Shown: positions 54,610 to 63,520 of the stretch, one piece after another
How the letters are laid out: each line of letters opens with the position of its first letter
How positions within the stretch are numbered: the first letter of the stretch is position 1
Assembly (NCBI GenBank): GCA_002436105.1
Contig: DIXU01000017.1
Location: 47,346-111,345, forward strand
DNA from: Candidatus Aminicenantes bacterium UBA6072
GTDB lineage: Bacteria > Acidobacteriota > Aminicenantia > UBA2199
Direction: 5' to 3'
DNA: 64,000 nucleotides
Position numbers and translations under genes: made by a program
The notes under the pieces: model-generated
The model's database searches: none
What the model saw: only the letters and a program-made list of their open reading frames with translations
What the model was told of the DNA's origin: nothing

Positions 54610-55068
54610 TCAGTCTCGTTTCCCCTTCTCCCGGCCGAAGAACACGACGACCAGTCCGGGAATGAGGATCAGCAGGTCGCGCAGAATAAGGGCCCAGGCG
54701 TTTTCCTTGATTTCGGCCGAGGTGGAGAAGCAGCCGCAGCTCACGTCGATGCCGCGCAGGGCGTTGACGCCCAGGGCCAGGATGAAGGCCAGCAGCAGCA
54801 GCGAAAGCAGCGCCGCCGCGCTGCGCGCCCAGATGCCGGCGACCAGCAGCAGCCCGGTGAAGAGCTCCAGCCAGGGAAGGACCAGGGCCGGCAGGGTCAC
54901 CAGCCGGTCGGGCAGGATGGCGTAGTTGGCGATGATCCTGGCGAACTCGTCCGGGTGGGCGATCTTGTCCAGGCTGGAATAGATGAAGATCCCGCCGAGC
55001 GCCAGTCGGCAGAGTCCCTGCAGCCAGGCTGAGGAAAGCATCCCGCTCAGGTTACTTTTCAACGGCAT
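54610..55068 (-). CDS. DoxX/MauE-like membrane protein
   Basis: The 152-residue product has four membrane helices and a cysteine pair in SCGCFST between helices 3 and 4, as in MauE-type proteins that handle disulfide transfer or protein maturation. Its start overlaps the end of the rhodanese gene by 17 bases. The two probably work together in sulfur or thiol chemistry at the inner membrane; the pairing supports this but does not prove it. It is the last gene of the minus operon. Confidence 0.8.
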   Translation of the reverse strand: MPLKSNLSGMLSSAWLQGLCRLALGGIFIYSSLDKIAHPDEFARIIANYAILPDRLVTLPALVLPWLELFTGLLLVAGIWARSAAALLSLLLLAFILALGVNALRGIDVSCGCFSTSAEIKENAWALILRDLLILIPGLVVVFFGREKGKRD

Positions 55069-55522
55069 GGCCCCTCCCGGTCCATTCCTCCATCCCCCCC
55101 TTGAAGAGGAGGAAGTTCCGCAGCCCTTTTTCCCACAGGCGGCGGGCCAGCTCGGGTGAGTCGCTGCAGGTCGGATCGCTGCAATACAGTATCAGCAGGC
55201 CCGCCCGGCGCAATCTCGGTTCCAGGCGGGAGAAGACCTCGGCGAATTCTCCCAGCGGCAGGCTGAGCGCGCCGGGAACATGGCCCAGGCGGAATGCGGC
55301 GGCGGCCCGGGCGTCCACGAGCAGGGTGCCCGGGGCCCCGCGCACCTGGTCGACGAAATCGGCGTCCACTTCGCCGACGGTCGGCATGGAGGAAGCCGGC
55401 CTGGGCAGCGGCTGCAGCAGCGGCAGGGGCTCGGCGGAGAAAAAATTGACGGCCAGTCCCACGGCCGCGGCAGCGGCGATCAGGGCCAGCATCTGCGCCA
55501 GGTGCCTTTTCTGGAATTTCAT
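55052..55522 (-). CDS. Membrane-anchored rhodanese-domain protein
   Basis: The 156-residue product has an N-terminal membrane helix (about 10-29) and a single rhodanese domain (about 50-155; LVDARAAAAFRLGHVPGALSLPL). The catalytic cysteine lies in LYCSDPTC, about residue 114, and the loop carries a second cysteine. It would carry a persulfide on the outer face of the inner membrane. It lies 15 bases after comM. Confidence 0.87.
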   Translation of the reverse strand: MKFQKRHLAQMLALIAAAAAVGLAVNFFSAEPLPLLQPLPRPASSMPTVGEVDADFVDQVRGAPGTLLVDARAAAAFRLGHVPGALSLPLGEFAEVFSRLEPRLRRAGLLILYCSDPTCSDSPELARRLWEKGLRNFLLFKGGMEEWTGRGHAVEK

Positions 55523-55537
55523 CCCGTTGTCCGCTCC

Positions 55538-57067
55538 TCAGAACCGGCTCATGTCCAGCGAGCGGTACTGCAGCGCCTCCTGCACGTGTGGCGGCGCGAT
55601 CCGCTCCTCGCCCTGCAGGTCGGCGACAGTGCGCGCCACCTTCAGCACCCGGAAATAGCCGCGGGCGCTCAGGTCGAATTTTTCCACGGCCTGGCGCAGC
55701 AGGCTCTCGCTCTCCCCGTCCAGCGGGCAGAAGCGGCGGATCTCGGCGTTGCGCATCTGGCCGTTGGCGAACAGCTTGCGCTTCAGCCCGGCGAAACGCA
55801 GCGCCTGCACTTTGCGCGCCCGGGAGACGCGCGCGCGGATGGCGCCGGAGCTTTCAGCCAGCGCGGAAGAAGTGATCTCCTCCAGCTTGACCTTCTTCAC
55901 CTCGAGCTGCAGGTCGATGCGATCGAGCAGCGGCCGGGACAGCTTGGAGTAATAGCGCCGCCCCTGGGAAGAAGCGGCGCCGAAGCCGCCCGCCCCGAAG
56001 CCGGCGGCGTCCTGGCTGGGATTCATGGCCGCCACCAGCATGAAACGCGCCGGGAAGGTGGCGGAGGTCAGCGAGCGCGAGACGGTGATGTGACCGTCCT
56101 CCAGCGGCTGGCGCAGCACCTCCAGGGCCGAGCGCTTGAAATAGGGAATCTCGTCAAGAAAAAGCACGCCGTTGTGCGCCAGGGAGATTTCGCCGGGCAG
56201 CGGATACTTGCCCCCGCCGCTGATGCCCACGTCGGAGATGGTGTGATGCGGCGAGCGGAACGGCCGGCAGCGCATCAGGCCGCCGCCGGCGCCCAGCAGG
56301 CCGGCGGCGCTGTAGATCAGGGAGGTTTCCAGGACCTCGTCATCGCTCATCTCCGGCAGGATCGAAGGCAGCGCCCTGGCGATCATCGACTTGCCAGAGC
56401 CCGGGGCGCCGATCATCAAGACGTTGTGCGAGCCGGCGGCGGCGATCTCCATAGCCCGCTTGGCCAGGTATTGCCCCTTGATCTCGGAAAAATCGTTGTC
56501 CGCGGTGTCGGCGGCGGGACGGGCGTCGGCGCCGCGAGCGGGGGCGAAGCGTTCCGGATGCTCGGCCATTTCGATCACCTCGGCCAGGTTCTTCAGGGGG
56601 TAGACCTCGATGCCGCTGACGAACTGGGCTTCCGTCCGGTTCTCATAGGGGACGACGATGCCGCGCCAGCCGTGCTGGCGGGCGAACAGGGCGATGTTCA
56701 ACACCCCCCTGACCGGGTTCAACTCGCCCTCGAGGCTCAGTTCGCCGTAAAACAGCAGATCGGAAAAAGCCGCCCCGGACAGGCGGTAGCGGTTCTTGAC
56801 GATGCCCACGGCCATGGGCAGGTCGAGGGCCGAGCCCTCCTTGCGCAGGTCGGCCGGGGAGAGGTTGACCACGATCTTGGTGGCCTGGGGATAGTCGAGA
56901 TTCTGGTGACCGATCGCCAGCTTCAGGCGCTCGCGGCTCTCCTTGACGGCATTGTCCGGCAGGCCGACGATGACGATGCCGGGGATGCCGCGCGAGAAGC
57001 CGACTTCGACCTCGGTGGCCACCACTTCCAGGCCGTTGAGCACGGCCGAGTGGATGCGGCTGACCAT
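55538..57067 (-). CDS. ComM/YifB-family magnesium-chelatase-like AAA+ protein
   Basis: The 509-residue product has the N-terminal ChlI-like Lon-fold domain (RIHSAVLNGLEVVATEVEV), Walker A GAPGSGKS, Walker B GVLFLDEIP and the C-terminal domain of the family. ComM is a hexameric helicase that promotes branch migration during natural transformation. The ATG at 57067 overlaps the MltD stop (ATGA). Competence and type IV pili (pilT nearby) may be linked here. Confidence 0.92.
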   Translation of the reverse strand: MVSRIHSAVLNGLEVVATEVEVGFSRGIPGIVIVGLPDNAVKESRERLKLAIGHQNLDYPQATKIVVNLSPADLRKEGSALDLPMAVGIVKNRYRLSGAAFSDLLFYGELSLEGELNPVRGVLNIALFARQHGWRGIVVPYENRTEAQFVSGIEVYPLKNLAEVIEMAEHPERFAPARGADARPAADTADNDFSEIKGQYLAKRAMEIAAAGSHNVLMIGAPGSGKSMIARALPSILPEMSDDEVLETSLIYSAAGLLGAGGGLMRCRPFRSPHHTISDVGISGGGKYPLPGEISLAHNGVLFLDEIPYFKRSALEVLRQPLEDGHITVSRSLTSATFPARFMLVAAMNPSQDAAGFGAGGFGAASSQGRRYYSKLSRPLLDRIDLQLEVKKVKLEEITSSALAESSGAIRARVSRARKVQALRFAGLKRKLFANGQMRNAEIRRFCPLDGESESLLRQAVEKFDLSARGYFRVLKVARTVADLQGEERIAPPHVQEALQYRSLDMSRF

Positions 57068-58458
57068 CAATCTCCCCCGGGAATGATCAGGTTCATGCCC
57101 GGACGGATCAGGGTGGAGCGCAAGCCGTTGGCCGACTGGATGCGCCGCGCCGAGGTGCCGTGGCGGCGGGCAATGGTGGACAGCGTGTCGCCGGGGCGGA
57201 CGCGGTAGGAACGGTAGCGCGGGATCTTGCCGGCCGGGATGCGCTCCAGCCCGGCCAGCGCCGCCTCGTCGGCCGTCGCCGGCACGCGCAGGTCATACGC
57301 CGGGAGGTTGCTGGGGGTGAAATCGCGCAGCAGTTCCGGGTTCAGTTTCTTCAGCTCGGCGAGCGGCAATCGAAGCCGCTCGGCCACCTGCGGCAGCGAC
57401 ACCGGCGAGGGCACTTCGACCGTCTTGCTGCCGGCCAGCAGGGGCTCGCCGTTGCCGAGGGTGAAGCCGTATTCGTAGGGAGAGCGGGCGATGATCAGCG
57501 AGGCCAGGAAGGCGGGCACGTAGTTCTTGGTTTCGCGGCGGATGTGCCGGCTGCGGTTGATGGTGAAGAAATCAGCCGTCTGCAGGGCGCGCATGGCCCT
57601 CTCGACCCGGCGCGGGCCGCCGTTGTAGCAGGCCAGGGCGATGTACCAGTCGTTGTACTCCTCGTACAGGTGCTTGAGGAAACGAGCCGCCGCATCGGCG
57701 GCTTTGAACGGGTCAAGGCGCTCATCGACCTGCCAGTCGACGCGCAGCCCGAACAGGCGCGCCGTCGCGGCCATGAACTGCCAGGCGCCCCGGGCGCGGG
57801 CCCGCGACGTGGCATCGACGCGGAAGCCGCTCTCGATGATCGGCAGGTAGGCCAGGTCCTCGGGGAGGCCGTGGCGGCGGAAGATCTCCTGGAAGGGGCC
57901 GATGAACTCGCCCATGCGGTCGAGGGCCCGCTGGATGCCGTCGTGGCGGATGGTCTGGAAGGCCTTCAGGAAGGAGACCACCTGGGGATTGACGATCACC
58001 GGCAGGCTGTAGGAGACGACGGCCGCCGCGTCAACCTTATGCTGCAGGTCCTGGACGTCCTTTTCCGAAGGCAGGAACAGCGGCGTGGCGATGACCTGAT
58101 CGAGAAAGGCCTCGTGCTCGCCGTTCTCGGGGCTGTTCTTGTCCTTCAGGTAGCTCAGCTCGATGTCGGCGATCTTGCGCGCCAGGCCGTTCAGCGCCGC
58201 GTGGGGGCCGTCCCCGGCCGTGCCGGCGGCGAGCAGCACGTCCAGCGCGAGGTCGAAGTATTGCCTGGCCCCCGGCATGTCCCCCTTCTCCAGGCGGGTC
58301 TTGCCGCTCTGGAAAATGGCCTCGGCCCTGGCCGCCGGGTCCGGGACCGCGTGGGCGGCGGGGGCGGTGCGCGGCGACGGCAGGGAAGGGCGGGACGGGG
58401 CGCAGGCGGCGGCCAGCAGAAGAACGGCGAGCGGCAGGAACGGCCTAGTTTTTGACAT
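57067..58458 (-). CDS. MltD-like lytic transglycosylase lipoprotein with LysM
   Basis: The 463-residue product has a lipoprotein signal (LLLAAACAPS, Cys near residue 19), a helical region (about 40-200) and an SLT domain (about 205-340). Its catalytic glutamate lies in LPIIESGF, followed by RGAWQFM and ALACYNGG. Two LysM-like segments (about 365-400 and 410-460, the latter YRVRPGDTLSTIARRHG) end it. It cleaves peptidoglycan with anhydromuramic ends. The ATG at 58458 lies just after a TTG. Confidence 0.92.
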   Translation of the reverse strand: MSKTRPFLPLAVLLLAAACAPSRPSLPSPRTAPAAHAVPDPAARAEAIFQSGKTRLEKGDMPGARQYFDLALDVLLAAGTAGDGPHAALNGLARKIADIELSYLKDKNSPENGEHEAFLDQVIATPLFLPSEKDVQDLQHKVDAAAVVSYSLPVIVNPQVVSFLKAFQTIRHDGIQRALDRMGEFIGPFQEIFRRHGLPEDLAYLPIIESGFRVDATSRARARGAWQFMAATARLFGLRVDWQVDERLDPFKAADAAARFLKHLYEEYNDWYIALACYNGGPRRVERAMRALQTADFFTINRSRHIRRETKNYVPAFLASLIIARSPYEYGFTLGNGEPLLAGSKTVEVPSPVSLPQVAERLRLPLAELKKLNPELLRDFTPSNLPAYDLRVPATADEAALAGLERIPAGKIPRYRSYRVRPGDTLSTIARRHGTSARRIQSANGLRSTLIRPGMNLIIPGGD

Positions 58459-59446
58459 CAAGGATGATGGTGACCTTTTTGGTCTCTGGACGCAGGGTGA
58501 TATTGAGAGAACGCAGGGAGCGGCCCTCGCCGTCGCGGATCTCCACGCCCAGGCGGCCGTTGACCGCGGAGATTTTTTCGATGCGCGTGATGCGGCTGGG
58601 ATCCTCCAGGCCTCCCAGCAGATCGCCCAGCGACCGGCTGGCCGGGGCGGGGCGGCGGGGCTCGGAGGCGGGCTGGGTTGCGGCCCTTTCCCCGGCAGGC
58701 GGGGAGGCCGGCGCCTGGGTGATCACTTCCTGGCCGGCCTCGCGGTCCTGCAGCTGCTCGACGCTCACCTTCTTCACCGGCAGGTCCTCCATCTTGACCA
58801 TCTGCTGGCCCTGGTTGACGTCGAAATGGACGGCGACGTTCTTGGGGGTGCGAACGGAGTGGTCCAGCGCCTCCTTGATGCGCACCAGCGTCAGGGACGA
58901 TATCTCGCGCAGGGTCTCGATGACGCCGCGGCCGTTGCGGGCCACGGCTTCGAAATGGGGGCGGCTGAGCTGGTTCAGGGCGCCGTTCATCCTGTCCAAC
59001 GGCGAGATGTTCTTCAAATCGCGCTTGTTGTACTGGAAAACCATGGGCATGTCCTCGATGCGATGCGAATAGAATCCCAGGTTCTCCTTCAGGTTGTCGA
59101 GGCTCTCGCGGTTGGCCTGCTCCATGAGCTCCTGCGAGTCGGCCACGAACACGATGCCGTCGGCCCCCTTGAGGACCAGCTTGCGCGTCGAATCATAGAA
59201 GACCTGACCGGGCACGGTGTACAATTGAAAGCGCGTCTCGTAGCCCTTGACCAGCCCGACGTTGATCGGCAGCAGGTCGAAGAAAAGGGTGCGCTCGATC
59301 TCGGTCTCCATGCAGACCAGTTCGCCGCGCGTGCGCGGATTGGTCACCGAATAGATATATTGCAGGTTCGTGGTCTTGCCGCCCAGGCCGGTGCCGTAAT
59401 AGACGATCTTGGCGGTCACCTGCTTCGACGTGTGGTTGATCAGCAT
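58445..59446 (-). CDS. MglA-like GTPase with long C-terminal extension
   Basis: The 333-residue product starts with an MglA domain (about 1-195): KIVYYGTGLGGKTTNLQYIY with the P-loop G18-T26, YTVPGQVFYDSTRKLVL as switch II, and NKRDL as the guanine motif. MglA sets cell polarity and drives gliding and pilus switching; normal length is about 195. Here a Pro/Ala-rich linker (about 235-275) and a small C-terminal domain with strand-like ends (RLGVEIRDGEG, KKVTIILDVKN) are added. The ATG at 59446 fits MglA starts and a promoter whose start is 59459. No mglB is seen. Confidence 0.9.
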   Translation of the reverse strand: MLINHTSKQVTAKIVYYGTGLGGKTTNLQYIYSVTNPRTRGELVCMETEIERTLFFDLLPINVGLVKGYETRFQLYTVPGQVFYDSTRKLVLKGADGIVFVADSQELMEQANRESLDNLKENLGFYSHRIEDMPMVFQYNKRDLKNISPLDRMNGALNQLSRPHFEAVARNGRGVIETLREISSLTLVRIKEALDHSVRTPKNVAVHFDVNQGQQMVKMEDLPVKKVSVEQLQDREAGQEVITQAPASPPAGERAATQPASEPRRPAPASRSLGDLLGGLEDPSRITRIEKISAVNGRLGVEIRDGEGRSLRSLNITLRPETKKVTIILDVKN

Positions 59447-59465
59447 TTCTTTCTCTTCCCCGGGC

Positions 59466-59494
59466 ATTTTCGCATTTTTCCCGGGCAAAGTCAA
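59466..59494 (-). promoter_or_regulatory. Promoter of the MglA-MltD-ComM operon
   Basis: On the minus strand TTGACT (59489-59494), 17 bases, GAAAAT (59466-59471). The predicted start at 59459 excludes the ATG at 59467 and leaves a 13-base leader with GAAGAG before 59446. Confidence 0.55.
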
Positions 59495-59510
59495 CGCCGC
59501 CGCCGGGGAG

Positions 59511-59641
59511 AGGTAAAGGGGTAAAGTGGTAAAGGGGTAGAGTGGTAGAGAGGTGAAGAAATAAAGTGCAAAGGCAAGGACCTGCATCTTCCGGACGGGG
59601 TTCTTGCTTTACCCCTTTACCCCTCTATCCGTCTTTACCCC
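59511..59641. repeat. Octad inverted-repeat element H (GGTAAAGG family)
   Basis: The left arm (59511-59558) has six eight-base units: AGGTAAAG, GGGTAAAG, TGGTAAAG, GGGTAGAG, TGGTAGAG, AGGTGAAG. The right arm (59607-59641) has CTTTACCC, CTTTACCC, CTCTATCC, GTCTTTACCCC. The arms are complementary across a 48-base spacer. It lies after the 3' end of the surface peptidase gene and just upstream of the MglA promoter. Confidence 0.87.
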
Positions 59642-59651
59642 TGGGCTCCTT

Positions 59652-62507
59652 TTAGAAATCAAAGCCGATCCAGAAATTCACGCCGGCGTATTTCTTCTGG
59701 GTGAAATCGGTGCGCCAGACCCACTCGACGTGGAAGGGGTAGCCGAAGAAAAAGAACTCGACGCCGTAGCCGTAGGAGGAGAGCGCGTCCTGGACCTTGA
59801 ATCTCCCCTTCTCGAAAACGCGGTACGGCTCGCCATGGAACCACAACCCGCCCAGGTCGAAGAAGAACACGCCCCGCAGCGGGCCGATGACGCCGATGGG
59901 GGTCAGGGCGGCATGGACCAGCGGGAAGCGGAACTCGGCGTTGAAGAAGAAGCCCTTGTTGCCGACCACGCCGCGGAAATTGGCGGCACGCAGCGTGTTG
60001 TTGCCGCCGGTCCAGAACAGCAGGGAATTGTCGCCGCCCGAGTAGAAGCCGCTCAGGCGGAAGGCCAGCAGGGTGTTGTTGTCCAGGCGCAGGTACTTGC
60101 GGGCATCGCCTTCCAGCGCGTAGGCGTCCAGCGAGTTGGAGAACAACTTCAGGTACTTGGCGGCGCTGAGGCGGAAGGTGTGGCCGCTGTTGGGCCCGTA
60201 GTGGGAGAAGCGCGTGGTCTCGGAGACCAGCGCCGCCTGCAGCGGCAGGGCGAAGCCGTTGAAGAACTGGCCGTAGGGCAGCTCGAAGCCGTAATAGAAG
60301 AGGTCCGAGTCCTCCTCCTGATGGTAGGCCGACAGGGTCAGCTCGGCGCGGGTGGAACGGGAGAAGGGATAGATCAGGGAGAAGTCGCCGCCGATGCGGC
60401 TGCGCAGCGAGAGGTACAGGTCGCTGACATAGGGGTAATAATAGGCGTCGCTCTCGGAGAACAGGTGGCCGTAGAACTGCAGGCGGCGGCGCTGGTTGAG
60501 ATAGGCCAGGTGATAGGAGCGGTAGCCGTAGTAGGACGCCAGGTAGAAGATGAAGTTGTGGTCTCCCAGCATGTCGGTGACGTTCAGGTAGGAGGAGCCG
60601 TAGAATCCTCCGCCGCTGTCGATGCCCAGGTTGACCGGCGGCAGCGAGCTGATGACCAGCTTTTCAAAGGGCTTGTATTTCTTGACCTCCAGCGTGAGGG
60701 GCATGGCCGCGGCGGCGTCGCCGCTGGCCACGGGCGCGGCCACGGCGGCATGCTGCGGCGCGCTGAATTCCACCACCTGCTGCGCCAGGGCCGGCTCGAC
60801 GTCCTTCTTGAACAGCAGGAAGCTGCCCTTGTGAAAGGAGGAGATGACCAGCTTGCCCTTCTCGCCGGGGATCTCCACCGGGAAGAAGTTTCCGGTGCGC
60901 GCGTCGCTGTGGCGGCGGAAGGTCCGGTTCTCGAGGTCCAGGGAGCAGATGTTGTAGGCCCCGAGCTCGTCGGAGCTGTAGTAGACCGTCTTGCCGTCGA
61001 GGGAAAAGGCCGGGGCGATGTCGTTGAATTCGCCCCGGGTCAGCTGCATGGCCTGGTCGGGGTTTTCGCTGGCGGCGAGGAACAGGCGGTCGAAGCCGCC
61101 GGCCGTGGCCGAGTAGACGATCTTCTCGCCGTCGGCGGAAATGTCGACGGCCTTGACGTAGGTGCGGCCGTCGGTCAGCCTGCGCACCTGGCCGCTCGCC
61201 AGGTCCAGGGAATAGAGGAAGGAGCGGATGCCCTCGATGGCGGTGAAGAGCAGCCGATCCTGCCGGGGATGGAAGACCGGCGAGCTGGGCTTCTGCACGT
61301 CGCCGACGAGGAATCTCCTGACCACCCGGTTGTCGAGGGCGTTGAGCACGACCAGGTAGGTGTCGAGCTCCTTGCGCGCGAAAAAGGCGATGTTCTCGCC
61401 ATGGCGGTCCCAGCTGAAGGCGCGGCCGTCGGAGGGGATGAACTTGAAGTCGATGCCGTCATAGGTGGACTTGAATCCCGGCGTGACGTTCCTGATCACC
61501 TTGCCGTCCTTCAGCGACAACAGGATGATGTCGATCTTGTAACTGCGGTAGTTCACCGTGACGATGGCCAGCAGCTCGCCGCCGGGGGAGACCTGGTGGG
61601 AGAAGGAGTAGGCGAAGGGGAAATCGGGACCGATGATGAAGCTGTAGTCTTCCGGATTTTCGCGGCCGATGAAGGCCTTGAAGCGCTCGCGGGCATATTT
61701 CTTGAACTCGTAATTGAAGGTCTTGGGCGTGTAGTTGAAATGGTCCAGGAAGGAGCGCCGCTTGCTGACGAGGGCCGGGCGCCGCTGGCTTTGCAGCAGG
61801 TCGCGGATGCCCTTCTTGCCGAACTTCTCATAGAAGAACTCGTACATCAGGTGGCCGAAATCATAGGGCGTGCGGTTGGTGCCGTAGGGGGCGTAGATGT
61901 CGCCGTCCTCCTGCACCTCGGGCATGCGGTCGCTGAGAACGGCATCGATGACGGTCATGAGGTTGAAGCTTTCCCAGTGGCCGGTCATGAACTCGGCATG
62001 GCCCTCCAGCACCCAGAGCGGCGGGCGGTTGTAGTCGAACATGCCCGCGGGGCGGTTCTTGTACAGGATCTCATGCTGGAACGAATGGGACAGCTCGTGG
62101 ATGATCAGCCGGCCCAGGTCCTCGGCGGTGCGGTTGCCGTAGATGACCACGCGGTGGCCGACCGGCTCGGTGAAGCCCTCGAAGCTTCCGGGGGCGATGA
62201 TCCCCGGGTAGAGGTTGGTCTGCTCCAGGTCGGTCTGCTTGTTGTAGAAGATGATCGGGGTCCTTTCCTCGATGGTCATGTTCAGCAGCGAGGAGAGCTT
62301 CTCGTAGGCCTTCTCGGCCTCGACCGCGACGCGGTTCAGCAGCTCCGGGTCGTCGATATAATGGTAGATGCGGAAATTCTTGGTATCGGCGTACTTCCAG
62401 GGAAAGGCCTGGCGCACGATCTTGTTCTTGCCGTAGAACATGGAATATTGCGCGGGCAGCGCCGCGGCCCACAGCATCAGGATTAGGACTAGGATGTTTT
62501 TTTTCAT
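59652..62507 (-). CDS. Surface metallopeptidase-propeller-beta-barrel fusion protein
   Basis: The 951-residue product has a signal peptide (residues 1-19) and an N-terminal gluzincin domain with IIHELSHSFQHE (HELSH at 137-141) and WVLEGHAEF (third ligand E169). A WD40-like propeller follows (about 300-590; repeated FSPDG-like blades such as VSPGGELLA, ISADGEKIV, FSLDGKTVY). The C-terminal barrel is rich in aromatic beta strands (about 650-951) and ends in phenylalanine (FWIGFDF), like Omp85 surface-antigen barrels. This suggests a protease fixed in the outer membrane with its own binding propeller. It lies ten bases after a lipoprotein gene. Confidence 0.85.
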   Translation of the reverse strand: MKKNILVLILMLWAAALPAQYSMFYGKNKIVRQAFPWKYADTKNFRIYHYIDDPELLNRVAVEAEKAYEKLSSLLNMTIEERTPIIFYNKQTDLEQTNLYPGIIAPGSFEGFTEPVGHRVVIYGNRTAEDLGRLIIHELSHSFQHEILYKNRPAGMFDYNRPPLWVLEGHAEFMTGHWESFNLMTVIDAVLSDRMPEVQEDGDIYAPYGTNRTPYDFGHLMYEFFYEKFGKKGIRDLLQSQRRPALVSKRRSFLDHFNYTPKTFNYEFKKYARERFKAFIGRENPEDYSFIIGPDFPFAYSFSHQVSPGGELLAIVTVNYRSYKIDIILLSLKDGKVIRNVTPGFKSTYDGIDFKFIPSDGRAFSWDRHGENIAFFARKELDTYLVVLNALDNRVVRRFLVGDVQKPSSPVFHPRQDRLLFTAIEGIRSFLYSLDLASGQVRRLTDGRTYVKAVDISADGEKIVYSATAGGFDRLFLAASENPDQAMQLTRGEFNDIAPAFSLDGKTVYYSSDELGAYNICSLDLENRTFRRHSDARTGNFFPVEIPGEKGKLVISSFHKGSFLLFKKDVEPALAQQVVEFSAPQHAAVAAPVASGDAAAAMPLTLEVKKYKPFEKLVISSLPPVNLGIDSGGGFYGSSYLNVTDMLGDHNFIFYLASYYGYRSYHLAYLNQRRRLQFYGHLFSESDAYYYPYVSDLYLSLRSRIGGDFSLIYPFSRSTRAELTLSAYHQEEDSDLFYYGFELPYGQFFNGFALPLQAALVSETTRFSHYGPNSGHTFRLSAAKYLKLFSNSLDAYALEGDARKYLRLDNNTLLAFRLSGFYSGGDNSLLFWTGGNNTLRAANFRGVVGNKGFFFNAEFRFPLVHAALTPIGVIGPLRGVFFFDLGGLWFHGEPYRVFEKGRFKVQDALSSYGYGVEFFFFGYPFHVEWVWRTDFTQKKYAGVNFWIGFDF

Positions 62508-62517
62508 GGGAACCGTC

Positions 62518-63198
62518 CTATTTGCTCAGGATGAAACGTTCCTGCAGGGCCTTGCGGGGCTGCAGCGCGGTGATCAGCTTGGCGGCCAGCTTGGCGAGCA
62601 TGTGGCTGAAGCGGAAGCGCGCCGTGGCGCCGGGGACGGGCTCGCCTTTTTCGGCGTACTGGTCCTGCCAGAGGATCCGCGATCCGTCGCCGTCGATCAG
62701 CGCCACCTGCATCTCCATCTCCCACCTCTCCACGGTTTCATAAGCGTTCTTCCTGTTGCCCAGCTCGTCGCGGACTTCCTTGATCACGCCCATCTTCTTG
62801 GTGTCCAGCTTCAGCTTGCCGGTGAAAAAAAGCGCCTTGGGGTTGGCCTGGAAGACCCGCTGGAAGAAAACGCTGTCCTCGTAGCGGATGTCCACGGCCA
62901 GGCGGTAGCGCTGCAGGACGTCCAGGATGGCGGCCCAGTGCTCGGGCTCGAGCCGGACGACATCCTTGCCGGTGGCATAGGGGATCTCCTCGATAAAGAT
63001 CCTCCGCACCTCGGCCCCGGCGTCGAACCCCAGGTCCGGGACATCACATACGAAGTCGATGAAAAAGAGGTCCGGATACGCCGCGAAGTCGGCGACGCTG
63101 CGGGGGGTGTAGGGGACCGTCACCGGGGCGAAGGAATCGGAACAGGCCGCGGCCAGCAGTGCCGGCAGCAACAGCAGGAGCAGTTTACTTTTTTTCAT
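62518..63198 (-). CDS. Lipoprotein, function unknown
   Basis: The 226-residue product has a lipoprotein signal (LLPALLAAACSDS, Cys near 19) and a mixed alpha/beta body with no motif I recognise. Its segments VDIRYEDSVFFQRVF, LFFTGKLKLDTKKMG and MEMQVALIDGDGSRILWQDQYAEKGE resemble lipoproteins that assist outer membrane assembly. It overlaps the TPR lipoprotein gene by 14 bases and precedes the surface peptidase by ten, so the three form one transcript. Confidence 0.7.
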   Translation of the reverse strand: MKKSKLLLLLLPALLAAACSDSFAPVTVPYTPRSVADFAAYPDLFFIDFVCDVPDLGFDAGAEVRRIFIEEIPYATGKDVVRLEPEHWAAILDVLQRYRLAVDIRYEDSVFFQRVFQANPKALFFTGKLKLDTKKMGVIKEVRDELGNRKNAYETVERWEMEMQVALIDGDGSRILWQDQYAEKGEPVPGATARFRFSHMLAKLAAKLITALQPRKALQERFILSK

Positions 63199-63520
63199 GA
63201 ACGGCTTTCTCCTGGTTCCTCTTCAAGCGGTCGAGGTTGCTCTGGATCTTCTCGTTGCCCGGGTCCTTTTTCAGCGCCAGCTCGTACTCGCTGCGCGCCT
63301 CGTCATAGCGTTCGAGGCCCTCCAGGGCCACGGCCAGGCTGTTGTGCAGGGCGGCCGAGTCGTTGCCGGCGGCACGCGCCTTCTGCAGGCGGAAATGAGC
63401 CTCCTGCCACAGCCCCTCCCGGATCAGCTTGTTGGCGAACTCGAAATCGGAGCGGTAGCCGCGCGCGGCGCAACCGGCCAGCACGGCGACGGCTATGGTC
63501 AAGAAAATGATTTTTTTCAA
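63185..63520 (-). CDS. Small TPR lipoprotein, TTG start
   Basis: The 111-residue product opens (M)KKIIFLTIAVAVLAGCAARG, a lipoprotein signal with the lipobox cysteine at residue 16, then two TPR-like helices pairs (about 25-95; DSAALHNSLAVALEGLERYDEARSEYELALKKDPGNEKIQ, in parts) and a charged tail. The best start is the TTG at 63520, which follows GGGGAGG by five bases; there is no ATG nearby in frame. It heads a three-gene operon with a lipoprotein and the surface peptidase and may hold these proteins at the envelope. Confidence 0.72.
   Translation of the reverse strand: MKKIIFLTIAVAVLAGCAARGYRSDFEFANKLIREGLWQEAHFRLQKARAAGNDSAALHNSLAVALEGLERYDEARSEYELALKKDPGNEKIQSNLDRLKRNQEKAVHEKK

Noticed and set aside
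59447..59587. N-terminal extension of the MglA-like ORF into the GGTAAAGG repeats
   Set aside because: The added residues are repeat translation and lie upstream of the predicted transcription start.
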